A stretch of 58,737 nt of DNA from an uncultured Bacteroidales bacterium. Its GTDB lineage: Bacteria > Bacteroidota > Bacteroidia > Bacteroidales > UBA932. Positions 9,432 to 18,873 of the stretch are shown here, piece by piece. Position 1 is the stretch's first letter, and every line of letters starts with the position of its first letter. Below the pieces are notes generated by a model, which had not been told where the DNA came from, ran no database searches, and saw only the letters and a program-made list of their open reading frames with translations. The position numbers and the translations under genes were made by a program. The stretch is from assembly GCA_947630665.1 (NCBI GenBank), contig CANRID010000011.1, positions 1 through 58,737 on the forward strand, read 5' to 3'.

Positions 9432-11023
9432 TGGGACACTCACCTAATCCGCTTCTTGCCAACCGGCTGCTGATGTACAGGAATCGGGTGCCGAAGGGTG
9501 TCCGGTTCTGGTTGATTATTTTATTCGCCCTGTTTTATCAGTTGTCGGGAGGCATTTACCTTGCCGCATTAAGTCAGATGGTCGGCGAACTGGCTTTCCT
9601 GAGCGAGGATGTGACGATGGCGGGCTATTGCTCGCTTATCGGTCTGAATATGATTTTCCCGATACTTTTCCGATGGAAATTCTATCTATATACGCGCCAG
9701 ATGTTTTTCGTATCGAGCATCGGTGCGTCGATTTGCGCCATAGCGGCCATGACCGCCTCCGTGCCGTGGATGTTATGGCTCGTGTGTCTGTTGGCGGGGT
9801 ATTTCAAGATGATGGGGATGTTCGCCTGCATGAGTACGATTCAATTGAACATCACGCCTGCGCGGAATAACGGAGCGTTCTTTCCGGTCGTATTTGTCTT
9901 TGTATGCGGCGCTGTCCGGCTTTCGGGTATCCTTACCGCCCATATCGCCTATGACTTTAACTGGAAGATGGTTTATCTTGTGATTGTCGGGATGATGTTG
10001 ATTATCGACGGTGTGGTCTATTTCATGATGAGACCCGATCATCGGTCGGGACCGTTCATTCCGTTGAAGGGAGTGGACTGGCTCGGGCATCTGTTATGGG
10101 TTGCCACGTGCTGTGTCGCGGCATGGATATTCACTTTCGGAGAACACTACGACTGGTGGAACAGCTATCCCGTATGGTATGCCACATGGATCTTTGTGGC
10201 GCTGCTGGCCATGACATTGTTCGAGTCCCGCCTGAAAAAGGAGCCGTTTATTTCCCTGAAGGCCTTCTGTTATCCGATGACGTGGAGCATTTTGCTGCTC
10301 TTGTCCGGCATGGCCGTATTGCAAGCTTCGGCACACGTGCTTCAACCCGTATTTATGAATGCGGTTGCGGGATACGACTATTTCACGATAGTGCATTTCA
10401 ACTATCCGGAACTGTACGGGATAATCATGGGGGCTATCCTCGCGTTTTTCGCTCTGGTGCGGTTGAAGTGGCGCATGAAAGTATTTTTCTTCGTCTGTTT
10501 CGTACTCGTGACGTTCTATCTCATCGCCTCCTATTTTCTCATAGATCCATCTACGGAGGCATGGCAATTTTACCTCCCGCTGTTTGCTTTAGGGGCGGCG
10601 GAGGTGATGATGGAGATCGGTGCGACCTTTATTCTGTCGCATGCCATCCCGTTCCCTCATTTTTTCATGAACATTTCGATTATCGGGTTCGTCCGCTGCG
10701 GTGTCGGCACGGCTGGTGCCGGGGCTATCGTCGAAAGGCTTTTCGCCTGGTCGATGAACAAGCATGTGATGCTGTCGTCCTCCTCCCCCGATTTTGTGGA
10801 CTATGCAGGGACAGCGTGGATGGACCGGTACTTTACGGAACAGAATCTGATGCTCTCCGTGAAGGAGTGTTTCGGTTATCTTGCGCTGCTGGGTTTGGTT
10901 ATGCTGCTCATCGTGCTGCTGTCGAAATACAGCAACAATATGGTACGGTTCGTTCCCAAAATCGTCTCCGTTGCCCGATGGATTAGAAATCCGCGCCATA
11001 CGGCCGATCCTACGCTCTCGTAG
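9431..11023 (+). CDS. MFS drug transporter, EmrB/DHA2-type
   Basis: This 530-residue inner-membrane protein has about 14 predicted hydrophobic segments, the number typical of the 14-TM DHA2 drug:H+ antiporter family. In EmrAB-TolC pumps the corresponding subunit powers efflux. Its start overlaps the adaptor stop (TAATG). The signature loop motifs of DHA2 proteins are weak here, as in many Bacteroidota homologues, so the substrate cannot be named. Two hairpins follow the gene. Confidence 0.85.
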   Translation: MGHSPNPLLANRLLMYRNRVPKGVRFWLIILFALFYQLSGGIYLAALSQMVGELAFLSEDVTMAGYCSLIGLNMIFPILFRWKFYLYTRQMFFVSSIGASICAIAAMTASVPWMLWLVCLLAGYFKMMGMFACMSTIQLNITPARNNGAFFPVVFVFVCGAVRLSGILTAHIAYDFNWKMVYLVIVGMMLIIDGVVYFMMRPDHRSGPFIPLKGVDWLGHLLWVATCCVAAWIFTFGEHYDWWNSYPVWYATWIFVALLAMTLFESRLKKEPFISLKAFCYPMTWSILLLLSGMAVLQASAHVLQPVFMNAVAGYDYFTIVHFNYPELYGIIMGAILAFFALVRLKWRMKVFFFVCFVLVTFYLIASYFLIDPSTEAWQFYLPLFALGAAEVMMEIGATFILSHAIPFPHFFMNISIIGFVRCGVGTAGAGAIVERLFAWSMNKHVMLSSSSPDFVDYAGTAWMDRYFTEQNLMLSVKECFGYLALLGLVMLLIVLLSKYSNNMVRFVPKIVSVARWIRNPRHTADPTLS

Positions 11024-11099
11024 AGGCATAGCGGGAGTTGCTGCATCCGGATGCAACTTGGGTCCTGATGGGAACCTCTTGTATATTATCGAAAAGGAA

Positions 11100-11193
11100 A
11101 ACCGATACGATATCTGAAAGGTGTGATATCGTACCGGTTTCTCTGATGTAAAAGACTGAACGGCCCGACTTTTTTGAATAGCCGGGCCGTTCA
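11100..11193. terminator. Two hairpins between convergent efflux and peptidase genes
   Basis: Bases 11100-11114 pair with 11125-11139 (14 of 15 positions). Bases 11157-11167 pair with 11183-11193 (11 of 11, G+C-rich, TGAACGGCCCG arms). They lie between a plus-strand gene ending at 11023 and a minus-strand gene ending at 11216, where terminators for both directions are expected. T-runs are short, so strength is uncertain. Confidence 0.65.
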
Positions 11194-11215
11194 ATAAATC
11201 CGGATGCTGTCGGGA

Positions 11216-12601
11216 TTAGAACATATAGTCCCACGCCGGAAGCATGATCGGTTTGGTGTTCAGTGCCGCCTTGGCTTTTTCGCTCAGATACTTTTTGTTG
11301 ATTACCATGCGGAACAGGTATTCGTCGAACCAGGCGTCGGTAAAGGTCAGATATCCTTTATTGCCGGCAGAAGGGCCCCAGCTGTTTTCGAATTCCCATT
11401 TTACCGGCACATCGTTTTCGTCCGTATCGCATGCCACGAGAGCCATTGCATGGGAGGAACCGCTCTGGCGGGTAAGAATACGGGCTTTTTTATCCATTTT
11501 GGAATCGATGCCCAATAAAATATCCGTATTGTACATGGTCGGGTCCAGGATACCCGCTGCGCTGTTATTCTGTTTCCCTACATCGCAGGATGCGTACATC
11601 GGCTCGTTGTTTTTAATGGAAGCCAGCGCCGCTTTTTTAATCTCGTCGTTAGGAAGATTCAGATATACCCAGTTGATGCCTTCTATGGCGTTGGTGTAAT
11701 TTTGTATTTCGTAAGTTTTATAGTAATCCCGGGTAGGGTCGTTCATAATCATGATATAATTCTGAGGAGAGTAATCGGAAGGTACAATGCTCCGGTAAAA
11801 ATCCTGAGGGGTAGTGGTAAGGGTTTTTATTTGTCCGTCCTTGGTCTGGTAACGCCAGGTGAACTCGGCAGGGGGTTCTCCCAGGCACAGCGCCAATACG
11901 CGGTAAACATCTTTCAGAATGACGGTTTTTTCCGCTCTCAGATCTGCTACGCTTTTCCCCTCGGCGGCCATCTCGCGCAGTTTATATCCTCCGGCGCGCA
12001 GTCTTTCATTTAAAATGCCCACCATCTGTCCGGTACTGTTGGAATGGGCGGTTGCCGGCATAACGGATTGAGGTACTACACCGTATTTTTCAGCTACATT
12101 ATAAAACATGTTCCAGACTCCGCCGTCCCCGACAGGAGACCGGAAGAGATTGACTACTTCCTGGTCGTTTTTTATGTCTTTTCCGACTGTCCCGATAATA
12201 TTTTCAAGAAACAGGTTGGCCTTTTCGAATATATCCCAGAAATAAGTGTAACTGTGGGAAAAATCGAAACTGTTCAGATCGTACTTTTTCATGACGGTAG
12301 GCCGGAGTACGTTCATAGAGGTGAACATCCAGCATGTGCCGGAACTTTTCTGATCCGTTATCCCCTTTACATCCGTCCTGTATTTAAAATAATGGTCGAT
12401 TTTGCCCTGGAGGTCGTGGTTCAGGGCTTTCTTTTTGATATTGTTGTCCTCGGTGAGCATGTTCTGGAGCGCGGTAGTGTGAGCGTCCTTTACAAAGCTG
12501 CTTTTTATTTCATTCAATTCTTTATTCCCGATGGTCTGGGCGAACATTCCGCCCGGATTGCATAAAAAGAACAATGAAATGGCGAATAGAAGTTTTTTCA
12601 T
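11216..12601 (-). CDS. Exported C1-family cysteine peptidase (PepC/bleomycin hydrolase type)
   Basis: This is a papain-fold aminopeptidase of the PepC/bleomycin hydrolase family. The catalytic cysteine is in KSSGTCWMF (residue about 89), the histidine in SGSSHAMALV and the asparagine in WEFENSWG, so the triad is complete. The 461-residue length fits the family. The first 21 residues (MKKLLFAISLFFLCNPGGMF then AQ) are a signal peptide, so the protein is exported to the periplasm or beyond, whereas classical PepC is cytoplasmic. It has its own promoter-like -7 element upstream and is separated from nqrF by a terminator, so it is probably monocistronic. Confidence 0.9.
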   Translation of the reverse strand: MKKLLFAISLFFLCNPGGMFAQTIGNKELNEIKSSFVKDAHTTALQNMLTEDNNIKKKALNHDLQGKIDHYFKYRTDVKGITDQKSSGTCWMFTSMNVLRPTVMKKYDLNSFDFSHSYTYFWDIFEKANLFLENIIGTVGKDIKNDQEVVNLFRSPVGDGGVWNMFYNVAEKYGVVPQSVMPATAHSNSTGQMVGILNERLRAGGYKLREMAAEGKSVADLRAEKTVILKDVYRVLALCLGEPPAEFTWRYQTKDGQIKTLTTTPQDFYRSIVPSDYSPQNYIMIMNDPTRDYYKTYEIQNYTNAIEGINWVYLNLPNDEIKKAALASIKNNEPMYASCDVGKQNNSAAGILDPTMYNTDILLGIDSKMDKKARILTRQSGSSHAMALVACDTDENDVPVKWEFENSWGPSAGNKGYLTFTDAWFDEYLFRMVINKKYLSEKAKAALNTKPIMLPAWDYMF

Positions 12602-12648
12602 ATCGATTCTGTATTTAAAGAAATAATAAAAAAGTCGGTACTATCGTA

Positions 12649-12656
12649 CAAATATA
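12649..12656 (-). promoter_or_regulatory. Promoter -7 element for the C1 peptidase
   Basis: The minus strand reads TATATTTG, matching the Bacteroidota -7 consensus TAnnTTTG, about 48 bp before the start codon. No clear -33 TTTG is seen at the usual spacing. Confidence 0.5.
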
Positions 12657-12747
12657 AGAAAATTTTTATCTTTATATCTGGAACGGTCGGCAGATTCCGC
12701 TCCAATCCGAAATGAAGAAGAATCCGAACCGAAGAGGATATAAACAG

Positions 12748-12774
12748 GAAAGCCTCCGAAATTCAGAGGCTTTC
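12748..12774 (-). terminator. Terminator of the nqr operon
   Basis: Arms GAAAGCCTC and GAGGCTTTC (9 bp) flank a 9-nt loop, about 44 bp after the nqrF stop codon on the minus strand. It separates the nqr operon from the peptidase gene. Confidence 0.6.
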
Positions 12775-12817
12775 ATTGTTTTATGACGATTTTCAATCGT
12801 TGTTTTCTTCTCCAGAC

Positions 12818-14071
12818 TTAAGCGCCGAAGTTATCGTACATTACGTTTTCGGCAGGTACTCCGAGTTCATCCAGCATTTTAGTGACCGCGGAGGTCATCA
12901 AAGGCGGGCCGCAGAGATAGTACTCGATATCTTCCGGAGTCTCGTGGTCTTTGAGGTAGTTGTTGTACAATACATTGTGGATAAATCCGGTAGGACCTGT
13001 CCAGTTGTCTTCCGGTTTGGCATCGGACAACGCGATATGGAAATTGAAATTAGGGAACTCCCTTTCGATTTCCCTGAAATCTTCTTCATAGAATATTTCC
13101 CGTCTGGATCTTGCCCCGTACCAGAAGCTGACTTTGCGGGTCGTCTTTTCGGTTTTGAACAGATGGAAAATATGCGATCTCATCGGAGCCATGCCGGCGC
13201 CTCCTCCCACGAATACGATTTCGTTTTGGGTCGGCTTGATAAAGAACTCGCCGTAAGGACCGGAAATGATGACTTTATCACCCGGCTTGCGGGAGAAAAT
13301 GTAAGAGGAACTGATTCCCGGATTTACCGGCAGGAAACCGCCGGTAGCTCTGTCGAAAGGAGGGGTGGCGATACGTATATTCAGCATCACGATATTTCCC
13401 TCGGCAGGGTGGTTGGCCATAGAGTAAGCCCTGAAAGTAGGGGTCGGATTCTTCATTTTCAGATCCCAGAGCTTCATCTTGTCCCAATCCTCATGGAATT
13501 GAGGATCGATGTCCATATCTTTATAATCCACTTCGCAGGCCGGAATGTCTATCTGGATATATCCGCCTGAACGGAATTTCAGGGTTTCCCCTTCAGGAAG
13601 CTTCACTACGAATTCCTTGATAAAGGTAGCTACGTTATGGTTGCTGACTACCTCGCATTCCCATTTCTTGATACCCAGTACTTCTTCCGGAATGATGATA
13701 TCCAGATCTTCCTTCACTTTTACCTGGCATCCTAAGCGCCAGTGGTTCTGGATCTGTTTGCGGGAAAAGAATCCCACTTCCGTTGGAAGAATTGTTCCGC
13801 CTCCCTTTACTACCCGGCATTTGCACATTCCGCAGGTTCCGCCGCCGCCGCAGGCCGAAGGCAGAAAGATTTTTTCATTGCTCAAAGTGGCCAGCAAAGA
13901 GGAACCCGGATTTACTTCCAATTCCTTTTCGCCATTGTTGATATTGATTTTTACGATGCCGCTCGGAGTTAATTTGGCTTTTGCGAAAAGCAAAAGCGCG
14001 ACAAGAATAAGGGTTAGCGCTAAAAAAGCTACTACCGATACAATTATTAATGTGATTAAATTATTGTCCAT
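12818..14071 (-). CDS. nqrF: Na+-translocating NADH:quinone reductase subunit F
   Basis: This subunit takes electrons from NADH through FAD to a 2Fe-2S centre, the entry point of the Na+ pump. An N-terminal membrane helix (residues about 5-28) is followed by a plant-type ferredoxin domain with the cysteine cluster in ACGGGGTCGMCKC (residues about 73-85) and a fourth Cys in RLGCQV. Then come FAD-binding (FRAYSMANHP) and NAD-binding (VGGGAGMAPMRSH) domains and a C-terminal FDNFGA-like aromatic end. The 417-residue length is normal. It is the last gene of nqrABCDEF. Confidence 0.97.
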   Translation of the reverse strand: MDNNLITLIIVSVVAFLALTLILVALLLFAKAKLTPSGIVKININNGEKELEVNPGSSLLATLSNEKIFLPSACGGGGTCGMCKCRVVKGGGTILPTEVGFFSRKQIQNHWRLGCQVKVKEDLDIIIPEEVLGIKKWECEVVSNHNVATFIKEFVVKLPEGETLKFRSGGYIQIDIPACEVDYKDMDIDPQFHEDWDKMKLWDLKMKNPTPTFRAYSMANHPAEGNIVMLNIRIATPPFDRATGGFLPVNPGISSSYIFSRKPGDKVIISGPYGEFFIKPTQNEIVFVGGGAGMAPMRSHIFHLFKTEKTTRKVSFWYGARSRREIFYEEDFREIEREFPNFNFHIALSDAKPEDNWTGPTGFIHNVLYNNYLKDHETPEDIEYYLCGPPLMTSAVTKMLDELGVPAENVMYDNFGA

Positions 14072-14097
14072 AATGAATTTGCCTTTTTAGTCCGCCG

Positions 14098-14715
14098 TTA
14101 AAGTTGAATACCCATGAAACTCATAAATGCGATTCCCATCAAGCCCGTTATGATGAAGGTTATGCCCAATCCTTTCAATGGTGTGGGAACATTGGAATAG
14201 GAGAGCTTTTCCCTGATGGCAGCCAGGGCGACGATTGCCAGGAACCATCCGAAGCCGGAGCCTAATCCGAATACGGTGGCTTCCGCCAAGGTGCCGTAGG
14301 CTCTTTCCTGCATGAACAGGGATCCTCCGAGAATCGCGCAGTTTACGGCGATCAGCGGGAGGAATATTCCCAAGGATGAATACAGGGAAGGCGAATATTT
14401 TTCCACCACCATTTCCACAATCTGTACGATGGAGGCGATGACGGCGATAAATATGATGAAGCTTAAAAAACTCAGATCGATGCCGGAATATTCTTCTCCT
14501 AACCAGGAAAGCGATCCCGGAGAGAGAATGTATTTGTTGAGCAAATAGTTGATAGGCAATGTAACGCCCAGCACGAACACTACGGCGATGCCCAGTCCGG
14601 TAGCTGTCTTAACGTTTTTGGATACCGCCAAGAATGAACACATCCCCAAGAAGAAGGCGAATACCATGTTGTCGATGAAAATCGACCTGACGAATAAACT
14701 GATTAAATCTTGCAT
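14098..14715 (-). CDS. nqrE: Na+-translocating NADH:quinone reductase subunit E
   Basis: This 205-residue integral membrane subunit has six hydrophobic helices. It is homologous to NqrD and forms the inverted pseudo-symmetric pair that carries the intramembrane 2Fe-2S centre. The conserved Cys-containing stretches [11 protein letters not shown] and AVNCAILGG are both present. The gene lies 15 bp after nqrD and 26 bp before nqrF. Confidence 0.96.
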   Translation of the reverse strand: MQDLISLFVRSIFIDNMVFAFFLGMCSFLAVSKNVKTATGLGIAVVFVLGVTLPINYLLNKYILSPGSLSWLGEEYSGIDLSFLSFIIFIAVIASIVQIVEMVVEKYSPSLYSSLGIFLPLIAVNCAILGGSLFMQERAYGTLAEATVFGLGSGFGWFLAIVALAAIREKLSYSNVPTPLKGLGITFIITGLMGIAFMSFMGIQL

Positions 14716-14730
14716 AGTGGTATGTGTTTG

Positions 14731-15351
14731 TTATTTTTCGATTAATTTCTTTTGAACGCTTCTCTGCACCCATATAATCAGACCTACCAGAATGAGGGCC
14801 ATCGGCGGCAATATAAACAACCCGTTGTTTTCATAAAAGCCTCCGTTCTTGATATACCAGCTTTCCGGCACTATCTGTACGCCGAACAGCGTACCGGAGC
14901 CGAAAAGTTCGCGGAAAAACGCTACCACTACCAATACTAAACCGTATCCCAGACCGTTGGCCATCCCGTCTATCAGGGACTGGATGGGTTTGTTGCCCAA
15001 GGCGAATGCCTCGATCCGACCCATGATGATACAGTTGGTAATAATCAATCCTACGAATACGGACAACTGCTTGCTTACATCATAGGCAAATGCTTTCAAT
15101 ATCTGGTCCACCAGGATCACGAACATGGCCACTACCACCAGCTGTACGATGATACGGATCCGGTTCGGGATCGTGTTCCGGATCAGGGATACTATAAAAC
15201 CGGAGAAACCGGTAACCGCCATAACCGACAACGCCATGACGCAGGCCGGTTCGAGCTTAACGGTTACGGCAAGGGCCGAACATATACCCAATACCAACAC
15301 GGTGACCGGATTGGCATTGAAAATAGGATTTATAAATATATTTTTATCCAT
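14731..15351 (-). CDS. nqrD: Na+-translocating NADH:quinone reductase subunit D
   Basis: This 206-residue membrane subunit is the partner of NqrE. The cysteine segments [10 protein letters not shown] and [10 protein letters not shown], which coordinate the membrane-embedded Fe-S centre in known NQR, are visible. It has six hydrophobic segments. It is positioned between nqrC and nqrE with short spacers, as in canonical nqr operons. Confidence 0.96.
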   Translation of the reverse strand: MDKNIFINPIFNANPVTVLVLGICSALAVTVKLEPACVMALSVMAVTGFSGFIVSLIRNTIPNRIRIIVQLVVVAMFVILVDQILKAFAYDVSKQLSVFVGLIITNCIIMGRIEAFALGNKPIQSLIDGMANGLGYGLVLVVVAFFRELFGSGTLFGVQIVPESWYIKNGGFYENNGLFILPPMALILVGLIIWVQRSVQKKLIEK

Positions 15352-15369
15352 TACTGTAACATTTTCAAA

Positions 15370-16212
15370 TTAAACGTTTTCGGAAGCGTCCTCTTCAGTT
15401 TCCCGATAGTCCTGCATTTGCTCGGAAGCGTCTCCGGTATGTTCTTTTTGAGATTCGATATAAGGCAGATAATATTGCAGCCAGTTTTTAAGGGTCGATT
15501 CCAAAGACCGGCTGGTGATAGTACCGCCTGAGATGGCATCCACTTGGTGTGGATTCCCGGGCTCGGCGCCTCCTTTTACTATGGCAACGGAAGTGAAAGA
15601 ATTGTCCGTGAAAATTTCTTTGCCCACGAATTGGCCTCTGAAACGCGGAGTAGCTATTTCCGCTCCCAATCCCGGAGTCTCCCCTTTATGGTCGAAAGTC
15701 GCCCCGTGGATGATATTGAAATCCGAATTCAGGGAAATGTAGCCCCAGATCGGTCCCCACAGTCCGGCTCCGTAGCAGGAGAGAATATATACATTCCCGT
15801 TTTCCAGCGTGCCTACGAAAACCGGCAGTTTCAACTGGGCCAGCAATTCGGTTTTGCGGTCCTGTCTGTCGGCCGGTACGGCGGCGATTTGCCTCATCAG
15901 ATCGTATTGTTCTTTCAGATCCACGCGGAAAGCGTCTCCTTCCACTACTTTGCCTTCGTAGTTTACGATAAAGGACTCCGTAATATATTTGGAATATTCT
16001 TCCTCTATGTATGCGGTCTTGTCGGGAACCTTATCGGCCTCCATACCCAGTCCGATGGAATATAAAAGGCTCATTTGCTTTTCGATATCCACATTTTTCT
16101 GTTGCCGGCTCTTCAGACTCGAAGAAACGAAGGCAAGTATGGCGGCAACAAATACAACCAGCAGGGTTGCATAAATAATCGTATATGAATTTTTATTTGT
16201 ATCCATGGTCAT
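15370..16212 (-). CDS. nqrC: Na+-translocating NADH:quinone reductase subunit C
   Basis: This subunit carries a covalently bound FMN. One N-terminal membrane helix (residues about 10-28) anchors a periplasmic FMN-binding domain. The flavinylation motif is DAISGGTITS near residue 230, where the threonine is the predicted attachment site; most homologues read SGAT. The C-terminus is longer and acidic, with EDASE-type residues. The start could be either of two ATGs two codons apart (16212 or 16206). It lies 15 bp after nqrB. Confidence 0.95.
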   Translation of the reverse strand: MTMDTNKNSYTIIYATLLVVFVAAILAFVSSSLKSRQQKNVDIEKQMSLLYSIGLGMEADKVPDKTAYIEEEYSKYITESFIVNYEGKVVEGDAFRVDLKEQYDLMRQIAAVPADRQDRKTELLAQLKLPVFVGTLENGNVYILSCYGAGLWGPIWGYISLNSDFNIIHGATFDHKGETPGLGAEIATPRFRGQFVGKEIFTDNSFTSVAIVKGGAEPGNPHQVDAISGGTITSRSLESTLKNWLQYYLPYIESQKEHTGDASEQMQDYRETEEDASENV

Positions 16213-16227
16213 CTTTATTTAACTGCC

Positions 16228-17385
16228 TTATTTGATTACCGCTCTTTTAACTCTTCGTTTGATATTGCCTTCGATTACGTAATGATCGATCAGCGGCGCA
16301 AATGTGTTCATAAGCAGGATCGCAAGCATCATTCCCTCCGGATATCCCGGATTGAAGAGCCGGATCGTTACCGTCAGGGCCCCTATAAGGAATCCGTAGA
16401 TCCATTTTCCTTTTTCCGTCTGCGCCGAAGTAACCGGATCGGTCACCATATATACGGTTCCAAAGGCGAAGCCTCCCATTACCAGATGATAATAGGCCGG
16501 CAGGGCAGCGTAGGTACCCGGTTCGGCGAAAGCATTGAACAGATAGCCTACGGCGAGAGCGCCTATTACGCATGAGAGCATGCTCTTCCAGCTACCTACT
16601 CCGGTAAGGATCAGGATGAACGCCCCGATGAGGATAGCCAACGTAGAGGTTTCTCCAATCGAGCCGGGAATATTCCCGATAAACATTTGCATGAAATCCG
16701 GTATCTGGACTCCCGCCGCCGCATTCGCCAGCGGTGTCGCTCCGGAAAAGCCGTCGGCGATGGGCAGAACCTTATCTTTTAGTCCTTCGATCCAGATGGC
16801 ATCGCCCGAGATATGGGACGGATATGCGAAGAAAACGAAAGCCCTGGCCAGCAAGGCCGGATTCCAGATGTTCATGCCGGTTCCTCCGAAAACCTCTTTC
16901 CCGATAATCACCGCAAAAGCGACGCCGAGCGCCAGAATCCACAACGGCACATCGACAGGCATAATCAGCGGAATGAGGATCCCCGATACCAGATATCCCT
17001 CATTCACTTCATGTCCCCTTATCTGGGCGGAAGCGAATTCGATTCCCAATCCTACGATATAGGATACTAACAGAAGCGGCAGGAATTTGATAAATCCGAA
17101 CCATACCTTGGCCCAGAAGGTCATGTCGAGACCGAAAGCCAGGGAGTGCTGATGGCCGATATTCCAGATGCCGAATGCTGCGGCAGGCAGCACGGCGAAT
17201 ACCGCCACGCTCATTACTCTTTTCAGGTCTATGCTATCTCGGATATGGGCGCCTTTTTTCGTAACGGTATCCGGTACGAACAGAAAAGTCTCGAATGCAT
17301 CGAATGTAGAATGCAGAAAGCCTAATTTGCCCCCTTTGCTGAAAGTGGGCTTAAGCTTGTTTACTAAATTTAGTAGTCCTTTCAT
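16228..17385 (-). CDS. nqrB: Na+-translocating NADH:quinone reductase subunit B
   Basis: This large membrane subunit (385 residues) contains the covalent FMN site GFSGATPLA near residue 225, where threonine is esterified to FMN. It also binds riboflavin and forms part of the Na+ channel in known NQR. Multiple hydrophobic helices are evident. It starts 11 bp after nqrA. Confidence 0.97.
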   Translation of the reverse strand: MKGLLNLVNKLKPTFSKGGKLGFLHSTFDAFETFLFVPDTVTKKGAHIRDSIDLKRVMSVAVFAVLPAAAFGIWNIGHQHSLAFGLDMTFWAKVWFGFIKFLPLLLVSYIVGLGIEFASAQIRGHEVNEGYLVSGILIPLIMPVDVPLWILALGVAFAVIIGKEVFGGTGMNIWNPALLARAFVFFAYPSHISGDAIWIEGLKDKVLPIADGFSGATPLANAAAGVQIPDFMQMFIGNIPGSIGETSTLAILIGAFILILTGVGSWKSMLSCVIGALAVGYLFNAFAEPGTYAALPAYYHLVMGGFAFGTVYMVTDPVTSAQTEKGKWIYGFLIGALTVTIRLFNPGYPEGMMLAILLMNTFAPLIDHYVIEGNIKRRVKRAVIK

Positions 17386-17396
17386 ACTCCTCTGAA

Positions 17397-18776
17397 TTAA
17401 GCCATTTCTTTTATCATGATATTAATGCCTTTCGATACGATGTTCTGTACATCGATCTTGGAAGGACAGACGAATTCGCACAGGGCCAGGTCTTCTTCGA
17501 CCACTTCGTAAATGCCCAGCTGCTCCATTTTGTCTATATCCTCCGCTAAAATGGCTTTTAGTAAATAAACCGGATAAATATCCATCGGAAGAACCTTTTC
17601 GTACAGTCCGGTCACAACGAAAGCCCGGTGTCCGCCGTTAAGGTTCGTATCTTCATCGTATTTTTTCCCCGGGGTAAGCCAGGAACAGTAAGAACGGGAG
17701 AAACTGAATTTTTTCGGACGGCAGAGTTTTGCCCATCCCAACAGTTCGCAATGAGTTCCTTCCGAGATCAGGGTAATCTGGTTGTGATAAAATCCTAAAT
17801 AACCGTCGGGACCTACATTGTCTCCCGACAGGACATCGCCGCTGATATAGCGGATAGCGGAAGGCTGCCCGTAGATTTCGATTTCGGCGGGGCCTGCAAA
17901 GTCCGCGATATCTTTCATGGACATCCCTGGCAGACATTTTATGTAAGCGTTTTTGGACGCCCGGGAACCCGTAACGGCAACTAATTTGCTTACATCGTAA
18001 ATGCCTTTGGTAAAGAGCTTCCCGATGGCCGCTACATAAACCGGATCTACCGTCCAGACTATATCGCCTTTCCCGATAGGGGAGATGTGATGGATCTGGA
18101 TGCCTACGTTGCCGGCCGGATGAGGTCCGTCGAATGCGTAGGTTTTTACGTGGTTGAGTTTATACAGGGGGGAAGCGGCGTAGTCCTTGGAATTCAGTCC
18201 CAAATACACTCCGCCTTTGGTGAATTTGTTCAGCACGTCTATTCCCGCCTGCAGGTTGTCGATTTCGTCTTTCAGGGTAAAGTTAGTGTCGGGAGCAAGA
18301 GGGGCGGAATTGAATCCGGAGATGAAGATGGCTTTGGGCTGGTCTGCCGGATTGGCTATGATTCCGTAAGGCCTTTGTATGATCGCCGCCCACAGGCCGC
18401 TTTCAAGCAGGGTTTTAGCCAGTTCTTCCTTACTTGCTTTGAAAATATCTTTGGTGCCGAAAGAGATATAATCGATAGTGCGGTCCGCTTTGATCCGTAT
18501 TTGGAGAAGTTTCCGTTTTTCTCCGCGAACTATGGATTCTACAGTACCGCTGCATGGTGAAGAGAAAGCTATCTCCGGGCGGTATTTGTCCGTGAAAATG
18601 ACAGAACCGGCTTTAACGGTATCTCCTTCTCTTACCATGAGCTTGGGAGTCAATCCTTTAAAGTCGGTCGGCTTCACAGCGATTACGTCCGGGACAATAG
18701 TCTTTTCAATTCGGAGCTCGGCACTTCCTTTCATCGGAATGTCGAGTCCTCTGTGTAATCGAATATGTTCTAGCAT
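17397..18776 (-). CDS. nqrA: Na+-translocating NADH:quinone reductase subunit A
   Basis: This soluble peripheral subunit is implicated in quinone access. It is the first gene of the operon. The start is placed at the ATG at 18776, giving MLEHIRLHRGLDIPMKG, which matches the conserved KLxxGLDI beginning of the family. An upstream in-frame ATG (18806) would overlap the promoter -7 box. The Rnf-like barrel-sandwich segment PCSGTVESIVRGEKRK is visible near residue 70. The length of 459 residues is typical. Confidence 0.96.
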   Translation of the reverse strand: MLEHIRLHRGLDIPMKGSAELRIEKTIVPDVIAVKPTDFKGLTPKLMVREGDTVKAGSVIFTDKYRPEIAFSSPCSGTVESIVRGEKRKLLQIRIKADRTIDYISFGTKDIFKASKEELAKTLLESGLWAAIIQRPYGIIANPADQPKAIFISGFNSAPLAPDTNFTLKDEIDNLQAGIDVLNKFTKGGVYLGLNSKDYAASPLYKLNHVKTYAFDGPHPAGNVGIQIHHISPIGKGDIVWTVDPVYVAAIGKLFTKGIYDVSKLVAVTGSRASKNAYIKCLPGMSMKDIADFAGPAEIEIYGQPSAIRYISGDVLSGDNVGPDGYLGFYHNQITLISEGTHCELLGWAKLCRPKKFSFSRSYCSWLTPGKKYDEDTNLNGGHRAFVVTGLYEKVLPMDIYPVYLLKAILAEDIDKMEQLGIYEVVEEDLALCEFVCPSKIDVQNIVSKGINIMIKEMA

Positions 18777-18795
18777 TATTTTAAAGATTTTAGCG

Positions 18796-18803
18796 CAAAT
18801 ATA
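18796..18803 (-). promoter_or_regulatory. Promoter -7 element of the nqr operon
   Basis: The minus strand reads TATATTTG followed by C, 20 bp before the nqrA start. It lies back to back with the uvrD promoter in a 97-bp divergent intergenic region. The -33 box is not clear. Confidence 0.6.
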
Positions 18804-18838
18804 CATAAGTTATCGGAATTAATTAAGTAAAATCGGGT

Positions 18839-18869
18839 TTTGATTTTGTTTTTTTCAGGCGTAGATTTG
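18839..18869 (+). promoter_or_regulatory. Consensus promoter directly abutting the uvrD-type helicase start
   Basis: TTTG at 18839-18842, a 19-nt spacer and TAGATTTG at 18862-18869 match the Bacteroidota primary sigma consensus. The first ATG begins only 4 nt after the -7 box, so transcription should start at or within the start codon. Confidence 0.7.
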
Positions 18870-18873
18870 CACC

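Noticed and set aside
10096-10986. A 296-codon plus-strand reading frame inside the MFS gene
   Set aside because: It is an out-of-frame shadow rich in Cys, His and Arg with no recognisable features.
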